Made by a program: the position numbers and the translations under genes. The notes beneath the pieces were generated by a model. It was not told where the DNA came from, did not search any database, and saw nothing but the letters and a program-made list of their open reading frames with translations. Of a stretch of 64,000 bases of DNA, positions 22,760-34,320 are shown one piece after another. Origin of the DNA: Saccharina japonica (taxonomy: Eukaryota; Sar; Phaeophyceae; Laminariales; Laminariaceae); the NCBI GenBank assembly GCA_008828725.1, contig MEHQ01002486.1, forward strand, positions 147,963 through 211,962. Reading direction: 5' to 3'. The stretch's first letter is position 1. Every line of letters begins with the position of its first letter.

Positions 22760-25700
22760 AACATTAAAAAAGCACGTGTGTGCCGTTGCTCCTGGCAGGC
22801 GGGGGTGGCAGTGATTGCCTTCGGCACGCTGGACAAACACGGGGTTAACGTTCCTGTCGTGCCGATCGGACTGAACTACTTCCGGGGTCACCGGTTCAGG
22901 GCAAGGGCTGTCGTTGAGTTTGGCCCCCCCGTGCGCATTTCGGAGGAGCTGCACGACCTCTACAAGTGAGAGAGAGTCAAATAGGCCCATTGGGTTGCCG
23001 TAGCCAACCGACAAGCCGTATACCGTATGCAGTATACAGTAGGTATACAGGCCCTGTTTAAGGGACCCCGCAAGAAGAGAAAACGGTATATAAGGGGCCT
23101 CATATTTCTGCGCACCGTTTTAGCTACAACCGATCGGTACCAAGTCTGACAAGGGACGTCGGTATGTAAGGGACCTTCGACTCCGAACGCACTACTAATA
23201 ACAGGGTACCTTACACGGGGCTATATGCCTACTGCTGTATAGCAAACGGGGGCGCATTGTCCACGTCACGATTGCACTTGTAGCGAATGGGCGAATGTAA
23301 TGTAACTAACTGCCTTTGTTGTATGTCGCCACGGTTTTTCCGTTGTTGGGTTTATTGACGTCACAGGCTTTCCTCGTGTCTGTCTCAACGCTTTCGCGAT
23401 CGTCCGCGCCTGTGTTTTGATTCCAAGGCACGCACTCCCCACCGATGAACAATATTCTACTATTACGGGAGGCCATACCGTACCATAGGAAATAGGACCA
23501 ACTATTGTCAGTAAAAATAGGGAAATATATAGTTCTTTTTCTGTAGGAGGTAGGTCCTATTTACTATGGTTCTCCGTGATAATATCTGACACAAAATAGT
23601 ATTTCATAGTCTGTAGTCAAGAGTCAAAATAGTCAGAAACCATTAGAGTCGTCTATTATTAGGTTGGTGGTACGTCGGGCTTTTCGTTGCGAAATACGTA
23701 CCAACACTACCTCGTAATGCCTGGCACCTGGTATTACAAGTGTTTGCTAAACTGGGCGCATGCATGACCATGTCGCCAAGGCGCGTATAGCGAATGGTTC
23801 AATTTAGCTTGCCCTTGCTCACCCTTTAAAAGGTTCAGGTTTCGTTTTTTCTTGCCCGCCCGCCGGAGATTAACCGGAGGACAAAAAATAGGTATGATAC
23901 CACTCTGGACTTGGATGTAAGGACCATTTGGACTTTATAGTTATACCCGGGCGGTCCTTATATTTCCGCCCATTGTGGCATATTTTAGCTCACAGATTAA
24001 GTGGATATTATCCTTGTATACTCCTGGGGACGCTGCATTGCGTCTCGGGGAGTTTTCTTACTAGACGTGTATCAGGATACGGTGGGTGTTTTTGTTTTGC
24101 GCGCTATATATCCGGAAATAAGCCCTCAGTTGGCTGGCGTTACGTAGACGGCTGATGTTATTGTGCTTGTTTTGTAGAAAAATAGAAAACCCTAAAATAT
24201 AATCTAGTTTTTTTTGTTCGCCCTGTAAACAACGTTGTTGTTACCAGGCAGCTTTCTGCGAGAGTGTTGCAGATGTGTACATGGAAGCCCCTGTCTGGCA
24301 ACGGAGCCTGGCCTTGCGAGCAGTGTCAGCAAGCTGTGCGCGTTATTTTGATTTATGGTCGACTGTCCGTGACTGACCGAACCAGCAGCGAAGTATATAT
24401 GGCCGTCGCCGGTGTGTTGTTTTATACCGGTATACGTTTTGCGCTGCCCTTGTTTTGATCTGCCTGTGCTGTGTGCTGTGTGTGCAGGGTTAACAAGAAG
24501 GAGGCGTACTCGCGGTTTTTGATGCAGATCGAGGAGGCCATGAGGGTGAGTGGTGGACATCATCACTGAGGTTTGGGGATTGATGCGGACGCGTGCTATA
24601 TACGATAGAGGTATAATAGCACTTTTCGGCCGAAACTTTTCCTTATGACGGCAGTTCTTAACCCCAAATCGTCGGAATTCCATTTTTGCTTTTGCCATTT
24701 TTTTCGCTGTATCGTTAGGCCATGGGATTGTTCATCGGGTAACGCTTTTGTTTTCCCCCAAAATCAGTTTTTTAACTTACAATTAGTATAGAGCTTTTTA
24801 AGTGACCACCCTCAGAAGGCAGAAACATGCTGCGTCTCTGTCGCACCATGCGTCTGCGGGAACCGATTGTTGCGGTATTTTGTGCTAGGTACACCCTTGC
24901 CGCCACCTACGGTAGCCTCTATTGATAGTTTCAGCCTCTGGTTTTGAGAGCGCAGCGTTTCCGACGATGGTCGTTACGGTGCATGCGCACCCTTGCTGCC
25001 TGCGCTAGCCTCTAGGTTTTGCTGCTGGCATTTTAGTCTCTAGTTTTCGCCACGGTTGTTGCGGTAGAGACACATTCACACCCTACAGTAGCTGCTGACG
25101 ATAGCATCTACTGTACTTTTAGGGCGCAACGTTTGCGGCGACGGCTCGGGTAGGCTGACGGCCTTCGCAATGGGTTAGAGTAAGGGCTAGGTGCCCTCCG
25201 CACTTCAAGAATGACTTAACGCTACTCCCAAGTTGTCTGTACCGAAAACATGGGTGCTGTTTTCAAACGGTTAAGTTAATCCCTTTCGGGACTTGATCAT
25301 CTATAGATCACACAGATCGCACAGATCACACAGATCACACAGATCGCACAGGTCGCACAGATCGCACAGATCACACATATCATAAATTTACCTTCCCTGA
25401 AGGCTCTAGATCATGATCTATCTGTAGATGACCTGTCCAATGTGCCGTGTGTAGGTACAGTACCCCCCCCCCTCTACCATACCCCCATACCCCATGGCGC
25501 GACTCAAAAAGTTTGCACCCCCGCTTTCCCGTTGCTGGCCTTTGCTGACCTTTGCTTGGTTCGTTCCAGGGCTGCATCATCACGGCGCCAGACTACGACT
25601 CTCTGCAGCTGGTCTACACCGCCCGAAGGCTGTTCCAGTCGAACGACGTCATGCCCCTGCCGGCCCAGAAGCAGGACATGAACCGACGCTTTGCCGAGAG

Positions 25701-28700
25701 CTACAAGGTTCTCGCGCAGGTGGGTTTGCATTGTTTGCACTGCTGTTAGCACTGTTAGCTGTTTGCACTGCTGTTTGCACTGTTACCACTGTTAGCACTG
25801 CTTGTATTGTACCAACCGTTGTTAAGAGTGTTGCGCACATCGGACAGCCCACGATCTAGATCATTCTCAGATCATTCTCCGATCATGCTCTAACATCATG
25901 ATCTAACATCATGATCTAGATCAGCTAGATCCTATATTTGCCGTTATGGGATGTTGTACAAGAGTCGTATAATATCGTGTAGATCCCACCCGGCAAACAT
26001 GCGTGCGCAAGATCCATACAGATCACACAGATCATACATATCATATAGATAGATCCCACGGGGAAAACTTGATCTCGCACAGGTTCGCATTAATGTTATT
26101 ATAGTGTTATAATAAGAGGTCGCGCGCCAATCCTGATGACGAACGCCGTATTATTTATAACTGCCCGGGGTAAATGTGAATGCTTTCATCGAACGCCGTT
26201 TTAGTCGAAACGAATCCCCTGACCACGCATGCCGTATTGGTTCAACTGTGTCGGTTAAATTGGGTTGGGTTGGGTTGGGTTGCTGGGTTGGGTTGGGTTG
26301 GGGTTGGGTTGGGTTGGGCAGGGATGGGGTTGGATTGAGGTGCGGCAGCACATGGGTGGGGTGGTGGGTGGGTGGGTGGATGGGTGGGTCCACTGTTAGA
26401 GACACGACAAAATGCTGCTTTCGTTGGGGCTGGGTTGGTAAATATTTGCACCGACGACGGACGTATATGTGGCCCCACCCCAGACGAATTCCATTCAGCT
26501 CAGCCATTCAACCAATCAACTCTCTGCACTTTGGCCGACCGTGTATATGTCGTGTGCTTGTTCGCCCCTCCCCCCCTCGTCGTTGTCCTTAGCGATACGC
26601 AGAGGAAGGGATGCCGGAGGAAGCGACTCAGCTCAAGGAGAGGCTAGAGTCGTACCGCCAAACGCTGACAAAGCTGGGGATGAGGGACTATCAGGTGTGG
26701 ATTTAACATCAGGGCAACAAAGTACACGCGCAGCAGCTGGTGGTGGTGGGACATCGAACGTCGAGATAGTGGCGAGGGCTGTGTTTGCGCGCGTGCGTGG
26801 TTGAGGTAGGCATGGTCAATTAAGGTGTTGCGCAGGTTCCAGGAAGGCACACGTTTTTCTGAATCTGTTTTTGTTTCTTGGGAATGTAATACTTTCCCCG
26901 CATTGCTTTAAATAGTGGTCGGGTACTTTTCCTCCCCAAAGTATGTTGGGTCTTGATTAGCTTGATTACAGTATAGAGGGGAAACATGGCGATTATATCA
27001 TACGGCAGCATCGGCTACTGCTATGGTTGGGGGACGATGACGATGCGTTTAGTAACCGAACTACAAGAATGCAAGAGGTTGCGACAACACGGACGCAGCA
27101 CTTGGTCAATTTGTACAGCTGCGCGGTCATACTGAATTTATAGACGGTCCATGAGACCAAACCCTCACTACAGCATTTTATGGTGATCGCAAGCGATAGA
27201 TCAAAAGCTCGTCCAGAGGTAGCTTGCCTCATGTTTGTTTTGCATCGCCAAACAACCGTCAGACAACGGTTGATCCAAAGCTGCCCTTGTTAGGGCTTGA
27301 GCCAGTGCGCCCTCATCGCGTCGGATATTCGGGCGCTGCGTCTGTGCCCAGGCATCAGGCAAAAACTGGCCTTGTTAGACTTGTTCGACTTGTTAGGACA
27401 TGCCTTATAACACCCTGACCAAGCAATGGTTGTGACTGACTATTAGTGACTATTACTGATTATCAGTGACGATTACTGTCGATTTCTGACTATTACTGAC
27501 TAATATTACGGGGTGGGCTAATGTAGTAAATAGGGGACCTACGGTATACACATAAACTATATATTTAATACTTGTATTTCCCTCTTTTTTACCAACAATA
27601 TTTGGTCCTATTTGCTAGTGTTTACTATGGCCCCCGGTAATAGCAGTAATAATGCAGAGCTTCTCAGCTGAGGAATCACCCGGTAATTACCCAGTATCAT
27701 TCACTATGGACCCCCGTAATCCCGTAGTAGGTAATAGTCAATTATGCTCCTCAACTGAGGAATTACCCGGTAATTACCCAGTATTGCTGGAATGTGATGT
27801 GTTTTTTTCACTGTTTTTCGAATACCTACAAGCCGGGCATTGTCCATTCATTGGATAGCACTTTCAGTTTTTTTCTGGGTCAGGTTTTGGGTGGGGTATA
27901 CGTAAGTACAGATAGATCCTCAAGTGAAGTAAGTAGCCTCAGGACATGTTAGAAATAGCTGCAGATTTATCTTAGCATGCATCTTACCCTTACCCTTACG
28001 GTTACACTTACGGTTACCCTTACGGTTACACTTACGGTTACCCTTACGGCTACACTTATGGTTACCCTTACGGTTACACATACGGTTACACTTACGGTTT
28101 CGGTTTTGCGCCCAATGCCTCGTTGTCGCGTTGGGGGTCGGGGCGTTGTCACCGTCAGTCGCCTTTCAACGATTACGAGTCTGGTATCGATTTGATCGAT
28201 CGACCCCACGTGTTTTTTTATGCGTCGCACGTCAGAGTCTGCCCCCCGCCCCCGCTGCCCCCTCCGCTCCCCATGCAAGGTGCGCACTCTGGAGCGGCCG
28301 AACCCCCTCAAAGCGACCTACACGGTGATCCACATGTTCGCGGTCCTGATTCTGGCGTCAGTGCCGTCGTTCATCCTCAACTTACCTGTGGGAATCGTCG
28401 CCAGGTAAAAAAAAAACTTCTACGAAACCCCTTTCTTTGTTTAAGCCCTTAAGAACTGGTCCCAAGTATTTGGGAACAAACTACTTGAAAATAGTGTGGG
28501 ACATTTTTTTCAGTTATGAATGGGTTATAGCCCGTTTAGATGTTACCCGTACATAGGGCACCCACGTTTTGTAGAGTAACCAGTTGGAGCTTGATTTTGA
28601 ACGTTCTTGCCTCCTGGATATTTTGGAACTCCCTCTAGCGGCGTTCCTTGCCCGTGAGAATCGTGGCCAGGTAAATGCCACGCTTTCGTTTATTATTTCC

Positions 28701-31700
28701 TGAAAAATGTAAAAATGTGGGTATCACAGACCAACGAAATCCTCGTGATAGTTTTGCAACAGTCGTGATATTTATGTACGTTCAAAAATCGTTACGGTTT
28801 CACCTACCCTATCGTTAGACTATAGCTTTACCTGCAAAATCGCCATAGTCTTGCCTGAATGATTGTGTTGATTTTTGTACCTGCAGTACCTGCAGTACCT
28901 AGGGTAATAAATATATAGGTAGTTTCAAGACAATGTAGTCGGTCGCCCCGATGGTCTAGTGGTAACCTCGAACGCTTCTAAACGTTGATGTCTGGAGTTC
29001 AAATCTCACGTGGGTCGGACGTTTGAGTTTATTCTGGTTTATTTGCAAAAATAAATAAAAAACGGAATCAACTGCTGAGAGCGCCTATTAATAGTAGGCA
29101 CAATTCGATGCGAGTCGACGAGGGAAGAAAAGGCTGAAGTCTTCTCGCGATAAAAATGCAAGGCAAGAACCGTAGTGGGGGAGGAGGGAGAAGAGCCTAC
29201 TTTGTGACCCCGGATCTGAGTTACGACTATTAATAGGGAGGAGAGAGAAAGGAAGGACGAAGATAATACATGGGATGGAAAAAATAAAATAAAAAAGTAC
29301 GAGTTGTCTGGGGTATTCGCAGCTTTCCCCTGGTAAATAGGCTTCGCTTGCCTTGAACCTCCTTCTAGCGGCGTTTTCCGTAAGGGTATTAGCGGCGTTT
29401 GCCGAGCACATTCGGTATTGTGACGTAGCTTTTTAACACTGACACTGGGCAGTATGTAAATGGAAGTATAGGGAGAAGAGAGTACCGGGTGAAAGAGAAC
29501 TTCTGCGTGGACTCTAGTCCTCGCTTGTTGTACGTATCTCTTTTTTTCTGTGCTAAACGCAAAATGTTATCCCCTAACCGCGCTTCTTGGTCCCTCCCCT
29601 CCGTTATTGATGCTGTTAATGGCATTGCTGCTATCGATGGCTTTATTTTGATATTATTGATTGTATTGATTGTATTGATTGTATTGATTGTATTGATAGA
29701 GTGACAGCGATGAAGGAGCGCAAGAAGGCGCTGGCGGGTTCGGTGGTGAAAATCGCGGGTCGGGACGTGATGCTGAGCAAGAAGATCATGATCTCCATCG
29801 TGATGGTTCCGTTGCTGTGGCTCTTTTACTCGGCGCTGCTGATGATTTTCACCTCGTGGAACCTCTCTTCGAAGGTAAAGTCGCACTTTGGTCTACCCTG
29901 CTATTACGGGGTGGGCTAATGTAGTAAACACTAGTAAATAGGACCTACGGTACACACAAAAACCTACCAGCTATATATATATAATATATATATATACGTA
30001 ACTATTTTTAGTAACAATATGTGGTCCTATTTACTAGTGTTTACTATGGTATTTACTATAATAGCACCATCAATAGAGCTCTTAAAACTAGTGTACACGG
30101 ACATTGGCTATTAATACGTAGCGCTATTGGTAAAGGGTCTTGGAATTTCGAGGTTAATAATATACCTGGTAGTTGTTCGTGTCGTGTCGTGTCGTGTGGG
30201 TCACGTGTTGCAAGTACTCGTATATACACCGCGAGGAGTGCAGTGGTATAGTCCCACAAATAAGAAATCCTTACCAGGTACTGGTATTCATTAATGCTGC
30301 TCGATAGCGATGGCGATGGTGATGTCCAAACTGAACGGCTCTTACTGAGTTATGTCTTAACGCAAGGCTCACTTTTTACAGGACGTACGTAAGAATTTCG
30401 GACTTTTGAAATTGTGCTCAGAGGCGGGCGCTACACTAAATCCTGTATAATAGGCTATCTGTGCTCAAGGTTTCCCAAAAAAATGGTGTCACAATAAGGA
30501 TTTCAAGACTTTTGCTTCGATGTCGTGTTTCGTTTTGTCGGCGCCCATACTGCACTACTGCTGCACTACTGCTGTACTGACATGCTTGGCATGTTATACA
30601 TCACCTGTTTGTCGTGCGTGACACGCGTCTAAGCATGAAGTTGTCAAGAGAACTGGGCACCATCCTGAAAACCCGCTTGAGTTTTCGTTCGGTGCTGTGC
30701 TGTACTGTAATGTTGATGTTTGTATCTGTTTTTATCTGTACTGTTGTGTTCTGTACTTGTACTGTATTGTGCTACACTCTACTCTACTGTACTCTACAGA
30801 CACTTTACACTACTCTACATCAATACGTCGTAGGCAAATGTTCTATTTACCTAGTACTGGTTATTGTGTATAATATGCCTGGTGGATTTGCGCAGGTGCT
30901 GGCGGTGCTATGCTTCCCTCTGTTCAGCTACGCTGGCGTCGTCGGCACGGCATCGGGCATGGTGGACTTGAAGGACTTGAAGCCCCTTATTAACAGGCTT
31001 CGCCCTTCTTGCCGATCGCTCATGGTGAGTCACTCAACTCACTCACACACACACTCACTTGCTCCCTCCCTCACTCACTCACTCGTGCATCCACTTTCCT
31101 CATTAACTCACGCGCTCATTCGCTGACTCCCTCCCTCCCTCCCTCCCCCCCTACTCCGTTACTTACTGAACTGAGTCAGTGTATGAGGTGTATGACTGAC
31201 TATGGTAGAGGGTGCGCTTAAGGGTAGCATACCTATTTTGGTTACAAGTATAGTGTATAGTGTAAATATTAGAGTACCTCACCCTAGCCCGACTTTGATA
31301 AACAATGCCAATGGCTACGCCTGCCACTACAGTATTTAAATAAGCGACATTGTAAGATACCTGGTGGTATCTTCGTATAGGTGTCGCTAGGATCTCGCGT
31401 AGGAGAGTATTTGTAACTGTCGTCAACTTGTGGGCATTGGCGGACGGCGTAATACATACCTATGATTCAGGGTTGTGAACCGAAAACCGAAAACAGTCGT
31501 TTTTTTCGGTCGGTTTTCTCGGTTTTTCGCAACCGAAAACCGACTTTTTGTACGTAGTCGGTTTTTCCGTTGCCCAAAAACAACGAACCCGAGAAACCGA
31601 CTCGTTTTTTTTCGGTCGGTTTCTCATATATTAACGTGCCACACTAAATGCTATATAAACCAGGTAGGGGATACGAAGTCATACCATTTCCTACAAGAGC

Positions 31701-34320
31701 ACGATATACTGGTGCCGTGCTATACCAGACAGGCGTACGAGGCCATGCTCATTGCTACATGAAAAAACGTAATCGAGGCCATCCTTATTCTTCCCTGGTA
31801 TGTAACAATGGTTTACAATAAATCCTATATAAACCAGGTGGGGGGTACGAGGCCATACCATTTCCTGTGAAATAACGATATATACTGGTGCCGCCCTGCT
31901 CTGCTGCGTGCAGCTGACTGCGTGGCCTAAAGGGCTGTTTATGGCCTCGTACGCCGATCTGGTATAGCACGGCACCAGTATACCGTGCTCTTGTAGGAAA
32001 TGGTATGACTTCGTACCTCCTACCTGGTTTATATAGGATTGAGTGTGTCACGTTTCTACATAGGAATTAGTATGGCCTCGATTAAGTTTTTTATATAGGA
32101 TTTAGTACGTAACATGTTTGTGTATAATAATTATTACCGGTATGCCCTAAAATAGTACCCCATTCCTGGTGTATATGGGATTTTTACTGTGTAGTACTAA
32201 TAATTTTTTACATCGGAATGTACAGGTATTCATAGTATGGCCTCGTACCCTGTCCTTGGTTTATATAGGATTTGGTCTGCGGTTGACACCATATGATCCT
32301 GTCGTTGCATGTGGTACGAACACATGCACACGGAATCCTTTCAAATGTTGACTTTTTAGCTGGTTTCATTCAGAATCCAACCAAGAAACGGACCGAGAAG
32401 TGTTCGGTTTCGTTTTGTTCGGTTTTCTTTTAATATCGACCGACATTTTCGGGAAAAACCGAAAAACCAAAAAACCGACCGAGTCACTATTTATTTTCGG
32501 TTCACAACCCTCCCTGCCTATGGTATGTACGTCGGACGCTTCAGACAACTCTGAAGGGGTCGCTATTTTTCTTTTTTTTTTGTCGCCGTAAGAATTAGGA
32601 AATCGCATTCGCTTCACAACGTGAATACATATTTTACTGCAACCATAATGGGCAGTGCCTTTTTGGTGAAGATGGTGCAAAAAAGCGACCGAACGGGCAA
32701 CCGTAACGGTATAGGATGCCGGCAGAATTTCGACTGCAGTCCTGTTTTTTTTCGGTCGGTGCTTGGCCCGGAGCGCTTTCCCCGCACCGTCCACCCTAAA
32801 CACATACCTGGTAATACGTACCACGGTTTGGTCTCGCTACATTCGAACAATACCGTGTAGTTTTTCTGTGTCGGGGGATCAAACGGTTTTGACCTACTCG
32901 GCTCCATTCGAACGGATGTGGATCGGCTTCATTCCACGAGCGACCCTATATTTGTTTTGTTCGTTTGCCAATAGCAAATGTGCAGTGCAGGTTTTAATCC
33001 AATACGTATGATATTACAGTGTACTTGGATACCTATCCCATATATTACACCATCTCTCGGAGGTATGTGTGTAACTCGTACGCAGGGGTCAGCTGGTTGT
33101 CTTTTTTTCGACGAAACAAAACGCGAAAGTGGAAGCAGTTGTCTACGCTACTCCGTGCCATGGTTATACCTTCAATGCTGGCCTGACCCCTACGCATGAT
33201 ATATATGCGTACGTACGGACGTTTGTTTTATTTTGTTTTCTTGGGCGTGCTCTACTTGCGCCAGAACGAGTTGCCGGCTTTGCGAAGAGAGCTTCAGAAG
33301 GACCTAAGAACGTTCATCAAACGCGTGGGGCCGGAGCTGGGCCCGATCTACACCGACCCGGACCTGAACTGGGGCGACTTGTTCCGCATGCAAAAGGTAT
33401 GCTATGCACCGTGACCACACAGCCTTAAGACACGGTTGACTCATTGGTGATGTAATACCAGGTGTTACGTACCGGGTACGAGTATGATTGTGATTGGCAC
33501 TCACGGTTTACATTTTCGGATAGCAAGAACAAATAATATGTATTGCTGGATTATTAATAGTAGGTTAGCGCGGGGGGGGTAGGGAGGGAGAGAGGGAGCG
33601 GGGCAGGGAGGAAGGAATGAAGGGAAGAAGGGAGGAAGGGAGGAAGCACGTCGCCGTTGACTTTACGGGACCGTAAGGAAAATTAATCCAACGATTTCTG
33701 CTTCCTTGGCGTACGGTTTTTTGCGGTTGACCTTGCTATTCGAAGAAGATTTTGTCTACAGTAGTCGCGTTCGACACCATCCCCACACGCACTGGCAGCA
33801 CGGAAGTAGAGGATAGATGGTGCGAGTAACTGTACTGTACTGTACTGTACTGTACTGTACTGTAGGCGTTGCGGACTGCTAGATACCAGGTATTTATGCA
33901 CCTCGGTATCTGTGTATAGACACGAAGAAAACCCTTGTTTTGATGACAGTAGGATATTACTATTCATGCGGCACCAGATAACGGATCAGAGACAACAAGG
34001 AAGCGCTGACTTCCGTGATTGCCGGTGGTTATTGCTCACAATATGCACACAATATGCACCCATTAGTAGCATGTATATATGTTACTTCATACTCGGTGCT
34101 TTAATACAGCAGTATGGGACTTTTGACCACTCCTCTTTGTTCTATCGTTATTGCTTCTGCCCCTCGTTGTTCATCCGACGCTGCTCGCATCTCCTTACTT
34201 TCTCCTGTGTCGCTTCCCCAGGGCGGCGTGGCGGCGGTAGAAGGCATCGAGGCCTTGGCGGCGAACGCGGCGAAGGCCATGAGCGACGAGGTCCCGCCCA
34301 CGGCGAAGAAAGACGATTGA
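15073..34320 (+). CDS. Glycerol-3-phosphate acyltransferase, Sct1/Gpt2 type, 16 exons, complete
   Basis: Exons: 15073-15168, 16983-17072, 17787-17903, 19134-19271, 20836-20901, 21608-21703, 22458-22508, 22799-22965, 24488-24545, 25570-25719, 26593-26694, 28280-28404, 29700-29874, 30896-31024, 33265-33396, 34222-34320. All introns are GT-AG and phases agree, giving 596 residues. It acylates glycerol-3-phosphate (or dihydroxyacetone phosphate) with acyl-CoA at the ER, the first step of phospholipid and triacylglycerol synthesis. Visible motifs: NHANQFVD (52-59, catalytic His/Asp), GIPVVRPQ (94-101), IFPEGGSHDRTDLLPLK (202-218, the family signature), VPVVPIGLNYF (~236-246). Three hydrophobic segments near 391-418, 448-473 and 478-500 fit the C-terminal membrane anchor. 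The first exon also holds a hydrophobic stretch. The frame is open upstream to 14923, so a start up to 50 residues earlier is possible. Introns carry MITEs, a SINE, GATC-rich repeats and minisatellites. Confidence 0.93.
15960..16230. repeat. GATC-rich repeat, GPAT intron 1
   Basis: Dense GATC words (AGATCATCTACAGAT, GATCTAGATC) in low-complexity context. Similar blocks occur at 20500-20820, 25290-25430, 25855-26090, 47230-47480 and 52236-52470. Confidence 0.5.
17082..17140. repeat. CCCTG pentanucleotide repeat just after exon 2 donor
   Basis: About ten degenerate CCCTG units begin within 15 bp of the splice donor of GPAT exon 2. Simple-sequence expansion next to a splice site. Confidence 0.7.
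17915..18210. repeat. Degenerate ATCATCTACC / TACCAGGTA minisatellite
   Basis: Directly after the donor of GPAT exon 3 the intron consists of imperfect repeats of TATCATCTACC and TACCAGGTAT. The order is irregular; it is a decayed satellite rather than a clean array and not CRISPR-like. Confidence 0.6.
18263..18367. mobile_element. MITE copy M1 (TTACGG... TIR, TA target)
   Basis: Ends TTACGGAGGACCATATTAAA and its mirror GACCATAGTAAATAG... orientation meet around an A/T-rich centre. It is flanked C-TA on the left and TA-G on the right, so the target was CTAG with a 2-bp TA duplication, as in Tc1/mariner-related MITEs. It lies in GPAT intron 3. Related copies are at 23463, 27506, 29904 and 39173. 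Confidence 0.7.
20109..20296 (+). repeat. tRNA-derived SINE, copy iv, headless
   Basis: Only the 3' body and tail remain; the tRNA-like head is missing (5' truncation is typical of incomplete reverse transcription). It keeps plain CTAG (near 20248) where copies i and v have an insertion. In GPAT intron 4. Confidence 0.7.
20500..20820. repeat. GATC-rich repeat, GPAT intron 4
   Basis: Contains GATCATACAGATCATACAG, GATCCCACCCGG and a closing array of GATCTGATCTCATCT units. Shares words with the blocks at 15.96, 25.9, 47.2 and 52.2 kb. Confidence 0.55.
22699..22760. repeat. CTA trinucleotide microsatellite
   Basis: About 20 perfect CTA units in GPAT intron 7, just upstream of the exon 8 acceptor. 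Confidence 0.9.
23463..23579. mobile_element. MITE copy M2
   Basis: Left end TTACGGGAGGCCATA, right end ACTATGGTTCTCCGTGA, flanked by CTA and TAA. The interior shares AAATAGGACCAA and GTCAGTAAAAATAGGGA with copy M5. In GPAT intron 8. Confidence 0.65.
25290..25430. repeat. CACACAGATC decamer tandem repeat and GATC-rich flank
   Basis: Eight or nine units of a 10-bp AGATCRCACAC repeat, then GATC-rich sequence, in GPAT intron 9. Confidence 0.75.
25855..26090. repeat. GATC-rich repeat, GPAT intron 10
   Basis: Shares with the 20.5-kb block the order: GATC array, GATCCCACCCGGCAAA, CATACAGATCACACAGATC, then GATCCCACGGGGAAAA. This suggests a dispersed repeat family rather than independent simple sequence. 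Confidence 0.5.
26250..26400. repeat. GGGTT/GGGTG G-rich tandem repeat
   Basis: About 20 GGGTT-like units followed by GGGTG units in GPAT intron 10. The plus strand has many closely spaced GGG runs and could fold as G-quadruplexes. The five-base unit is not a known telomere repeat. Confidence 0.8.
27506..27640. mobile_element. MITE copy M3
   Basis: TTACGGGGTGGGCTAATG at the left and ACTATGGCCCCCGGTAA at the right, flanked by TA on both sides. A further solo right end (ACTATGGACCCCCGTAA) lies near 27702-27719, and a ~31-bp direct repeat (starting GCTGAGGAATCACCCGG) flanks it at about 27668 and 27752. GPAT intron 11. Confidence 0.65.
27984..28105. repeat. CTTACGGTTAC(A/C)C 12-bp minisatellite
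   Basis: About ten units alternating TTACGGTTACAC and TTACGGTTACCC, in GPAT intron 11. Resembles degenerate telomeric TTACCC/TTAGGG words but has a 12-bp period and is interstitial. Open frames across it (TLTVTLTV) are not genes. Confidence 0.8.
28639..28676 (+). pseudogene. Copy of the end and donor of GPAT exon 12 within intron 12
   Basis: CCCGTGAGAATCGTGGCCAG followed by GTAAA closely matches the last bases and splice donor of exon 12 (CCTGTGGGAATCGTCGCCAG, ending 28404), 270 bp downstream. Upstream similarity is lost, so it is only a relic of a local duplication and a potential cryptic donor. Confidence 0.6.
28937..29295 (+). repeat. tRNA-derived SINE, copy v
   Basis: Full-length copy in GPAT intron 12. 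The head is uninterrupted (CTAG in the A box), with B-box-like GAGTTCAAATC. The body carries two CTATTAATAG palindromes (29085-29094 and 29227-29236); at the second, copies iv and vi read CTAG. A short deletion between TAG repeats follows the first. Confidence 0.85.
29904..30061. mobile_element. MITE copy M4
   Basis: Left end TTACGGGGTGGGCTAATG, flanked C-TA; right end has decayed to TTTACTATAA but is still followed by TA-G, so the target was CTAG. Just after the donor of GPAT exon 13. Confidence 0.65.
30400..30565. repeat. Dispersed repeat, copy 1
   Basis: Shares GCTCAG-GGCG-GCGCTAC-CTAAAT-CT-TATAATA and the following CACAATAAG-AT segment with 45225-45415. Family unknown. Confidence 0.45.
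31025..31150. repeat. CTCA / CTCC low-complexity tract after exon 14 donor
   Basis: Starts directly after the GTGAGT donor of GPAT exon 14: irregular ACTC and CTCC units. Intronic. Confidence 0.6.
31467..32516. mobile_element. hAT-like non-autonomous element in GPAT intron 14
   Basis: The left end (T)CAGGGTTGTGAACCG is mirrored by CGGTTCACAACCCT at the right. Candidate 8-bp target duplication CCTATGAT / CCTATGGT (one mismatch). AACCGAAAACCG-type words fill both subterminal regions. The centre holds a ~115-bp inverted repeat (31627-31740 and 31944-32060) plus a third partial unit at ~31819. No transposase seen. Confidence 0.6.
31627..32060. repeat. Inverted repeat with ~115-bp arms inside the hAT-like element
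   Basis: The left arm contains TATATAAACCAGGTAGG, CATTTCCTACAAGAGCACG and GCTATACCAGA; the right arm repeats these in reverse complement about 200 bp later. As RNA within the GPAT intron it would form a long hairpin. Confidence 0.7.
33565..33655. repeat. Purine-rich GGGA/GGAA tract
   Basis: About 90 bp of almost pure purine on the plus strand in GPAT intron 15, followed near 33833-33863 by six or seven perfect CTGTA units. Confidence 0.75.

Noticed and set aside
27984..28105. Telomere or chromosome end
   Set aside because: The array is inside an intron of a gene that continues on both sides, and its period is 12 bp.
7580..29236. CTATTAATAG as Hi-C or restriction-ligation junctions left in the assembly
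   Set aside because: Fill-in and ligation of C^TAG ends would give CTATAG, of T^TAA ends TTATAA, and of C^TNAG ends CTNATNAG. None yields CTATTAATAG.
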